Source: DSOI01 sp041394885 (GTDB lineage: Bacteria; Acidobacteriota; Terriglobia; Bryobacterales; Bryobacteraceae). Taken from it: a stretch of 64,000 bases of DNA. Location of the stretch: positions 62,001 to 126,000 of the forward strand of contig JAWKHI010000007.1 of assembly GCA_041394885.1 (NCBI GenBank). The letters run 5' to 3'. The position numbers were made by a program, and so were the translations under genes. Below the pieces are notes generated by a model. It saw only the letters and a program-made list of their open reading frames with translations. It did not search any database and had not been told where the DNA came from. How positions within the stretch are numbered: the first letter of the stretch is position 1; the number at the start of each line of letters is the position of its first letter. Below, in pieces: positions 62,600-64,000 of the stretch.

Positions 62600-64000
62600 T
62601 TACTCCGGCTGCCCCAGATCCCGCGACACGAACGTCACCTCATCCAGTGCTGCCAGCGCTCGAAGCCGCGTGCCCGCCGTCTCGCCCAGCACGATGTGGC
62701 CCGGCAGCACCTTGGTCACCCGGAAGCCCAGCTTGCGCAGCTTTTCGAGCGTCGCCGCCGAACTGTCCGACAACCACAGCTTCACCTTCACCGTCTGATT
62801 GCCGGCCATCGATCCCAATCGCCGGATCCACCTTCGCCCGCGGACTTCTCATCCCGCTCCTCGCTCAGCTTGGCGCGATCCTGTAGCGTCCTGCCTGTTG
62901 CGGCGCAGGGCCGTCTCCCTTCCGCCCGAACCAGCCGTCGCGGGTTCGCTTTGCGCAATAGGGCCGCCGCGCGTACGCGATCGCCGGCGGCGGGGCCGAC
63001 GCCATCGCCATCATGCGTCCACGACACCCGCCATCTCCTTCTTCCTCATTGCCGAACACACCAACTTCGTAGCTCCCCGTGCGGCATCTCACCGGGGAAC
63101 CTCGATCCGCCGCGGCTGTCCGTTCTCGGTCACAGTCAGTTCCTCCACTGCCACGAACTTATTCTTGAACTGCGTCATCAACCAAAAATTGATCCCCAGT
63201 GCGTGATGGCGGTCTTCACCTCCGCCCGTGCGTTGCCGTTCTGAATACCCCGCCAGTCACTCGACATCAGGTCCTCCACCTTGGTGCGCGCCCAAAGCGT
63301 CGCCAGCACGTCGTGACGCGGCTGGTCAGCCGGAAAATCCACAGCGATCCGGCGTACGATATCCCTGCCCTGCTGCCGCCCGCGCAATCGGATTCTCGCC
63401 GCGCGCGGAGCCATCATAACGGCCCCGTGATCACCAGCGGCTTCCCATGCGAATAGATCCGGGATGCGCTTGGGATAGACATCCGACACCGGAAGCCCGT
63501 TCCACTCCACCTCGATATCGGTGAGCAGCGGATTGCGGACACGGTCATGGAACCGCTTCGCCGCCGCCGATCCGTCGTCGTTGAGCGTTACATACTCCAC
63601 CTCGCCGCGCCCCTCCTCGGCCATCTTGTCCAGCAGGAAGCGGTTCACCGAATTGCCCACGCCGAAGGAAAACACACGTGCGTTGGGATGCCGCTTCACC
63701 TCGCCGATCACTTCCATATCGTTGCCCACATAGCCATCGGTCATGAAGCACACGATCCGCATGGTCCTGCTGATCGCTCGGGTCGAGCGCGGCGCGAATC
63801 GCCTTCATCATCTCGGTTCCACCGCCGCCGCGCCGCCCCAAAAGGAACTGCTGCGCCGCACGGACGTTCTGCGGTGTGGCCGGAACCGGCTGCGGGAACA
63901 GCACATGCGTATCGCCGGCGAACGTAATCAGGTTGAACGTGTCGCGGGGATACAGTCCGTCAAGGGCAAGCTTGATCACTTCCTTCGTCTTCTCGATTGA
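62600..64000 (-). pseudogene. VIT/VWA-domain protein, 3' part, several frameshifts (5' end outside window)
   Basis: Pieces in all three minus-strand frames give the C-terminal part of an inter-alpha-trypsin-inhibitor-like protein. The VWA domain is seen as NLITFAGDTHVLF, GGGGTEMMKAIRAAL, then after a frame change near 63770 MTDGYVGNDMEVI and FSFGVGNSVNRFLLDKMAE. Further changes are needed near 63185 (after AITHWG, continuing INFWLMTQFKNKF), at CCCC around 63100, and in 62800-62900, before the intact end SMAGNQTVKVKLWLSDSSA ... RDLGQPE. The stop is at 62600. The family is clear; whether the gene is functional depends on resolving the indels. Confidence 0.75.

Overview
The window is GC-rich (roughly 60-65 %), densely coded bacterial chromosome with no phage, plasmid, IS or CRISPR signature. 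The gene mix suggests an Acidobacteriota of the Solibacter/Bryobacter type: a paired DUF1592-DUF1552 'planctomycete-type cytochrome' module, Tat-exported molybdenum hydroxylase, DUF1326, DUF4139, sulfatase, GH113-like hydrolase and many secreted beta-propeller, beta-helix and PKD proteins. This is inferred from gene content only; there is no rRNA gene in the window.

Layout. 1-3.1 kb: end of a DUF4139 protein, an FAH-family enzyme and a Cache-domain membrane protein split by a frameshift. 3.1-7.05 kb: a three-subunit molybdenum hydroxylase operon with a good sigma-70 promoter and a Rho-independent terminator. 7.1-9.5 kb: small Cys-rich protein, DUF1326 and PQQ-like propeller. 9.5-16 kb (minus): a tight run mazG - GNAT - enolase-superfamily OSBS/NSAR - EamA - MFS - SDR - mscS. 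17.2-21.3 kb: dusB, rnhA, secreted lipase-like protein and nadD, chained by ATGA-type overlaps. 21.3-29.1 kb: PpiC lipoprotein, membrane-anchored GH113-like protein, a glycerol kinase shattered by frameshifts, aldo/keto reductase, PKD protein and a glycosyltransferase. 29.1-32.2 kb: divergent EgtB-like and sulfatase genes. 32.2-40.1 kb (minus): fcl, nucleoside hydrolase, DUF1592, DUF1552 and a membrane glycosyltransferase. 40.3-47.7 kb: core genes ctpA, guaA, rpsA, HU/IHF and a HIT protein. 47.7-58.3 kb: TPR/metalloprotease, methyltransferase, beta-helix lipoprotein, a degenerate Wzt-like ATPase, LD-carboxypeptidase, cyclophilin, SDR, flavin-type oxidoreductase, DUF72 and gamma-glutamyltransferase. 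58.3-60.5 kb: zinc-ribbon microprotein, DinB protein, and folE with two overlapping 6-pyruvoyl-tetrahydropterin-synthase-like paralogues. 60.5-64 kb: TlpA-like thioredoxin, glcD and the 3' part of a VIT/VWA protein with several frameshifts.

Most striking points. (1) The two overlapping PTPS paralogues have complementary active-site losses: one keeps Asp-His but has lost the Cys, the other keeps the Cys but has lost Asp-His. In known PTPS this triad is built across subunits, so the pair may form an obligate hetero-oligomer. (2) A Wzt-like protein keeps the sugar-binding C-terminal domain but has a shortened, Walker-less ATPase domain. (3) A GNAT abutting an OSBS/NSAR-family enzyme without other menaquinone genes suggests an N-succinyl-amino-acid racemase pathway. 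(4) At least seven genes carry frameshifts, several at homopolymers and including the normally essential nadD. Catalytic residues are preserved around the breaks, so sequence error must be excluded before calling these pseudogenes.
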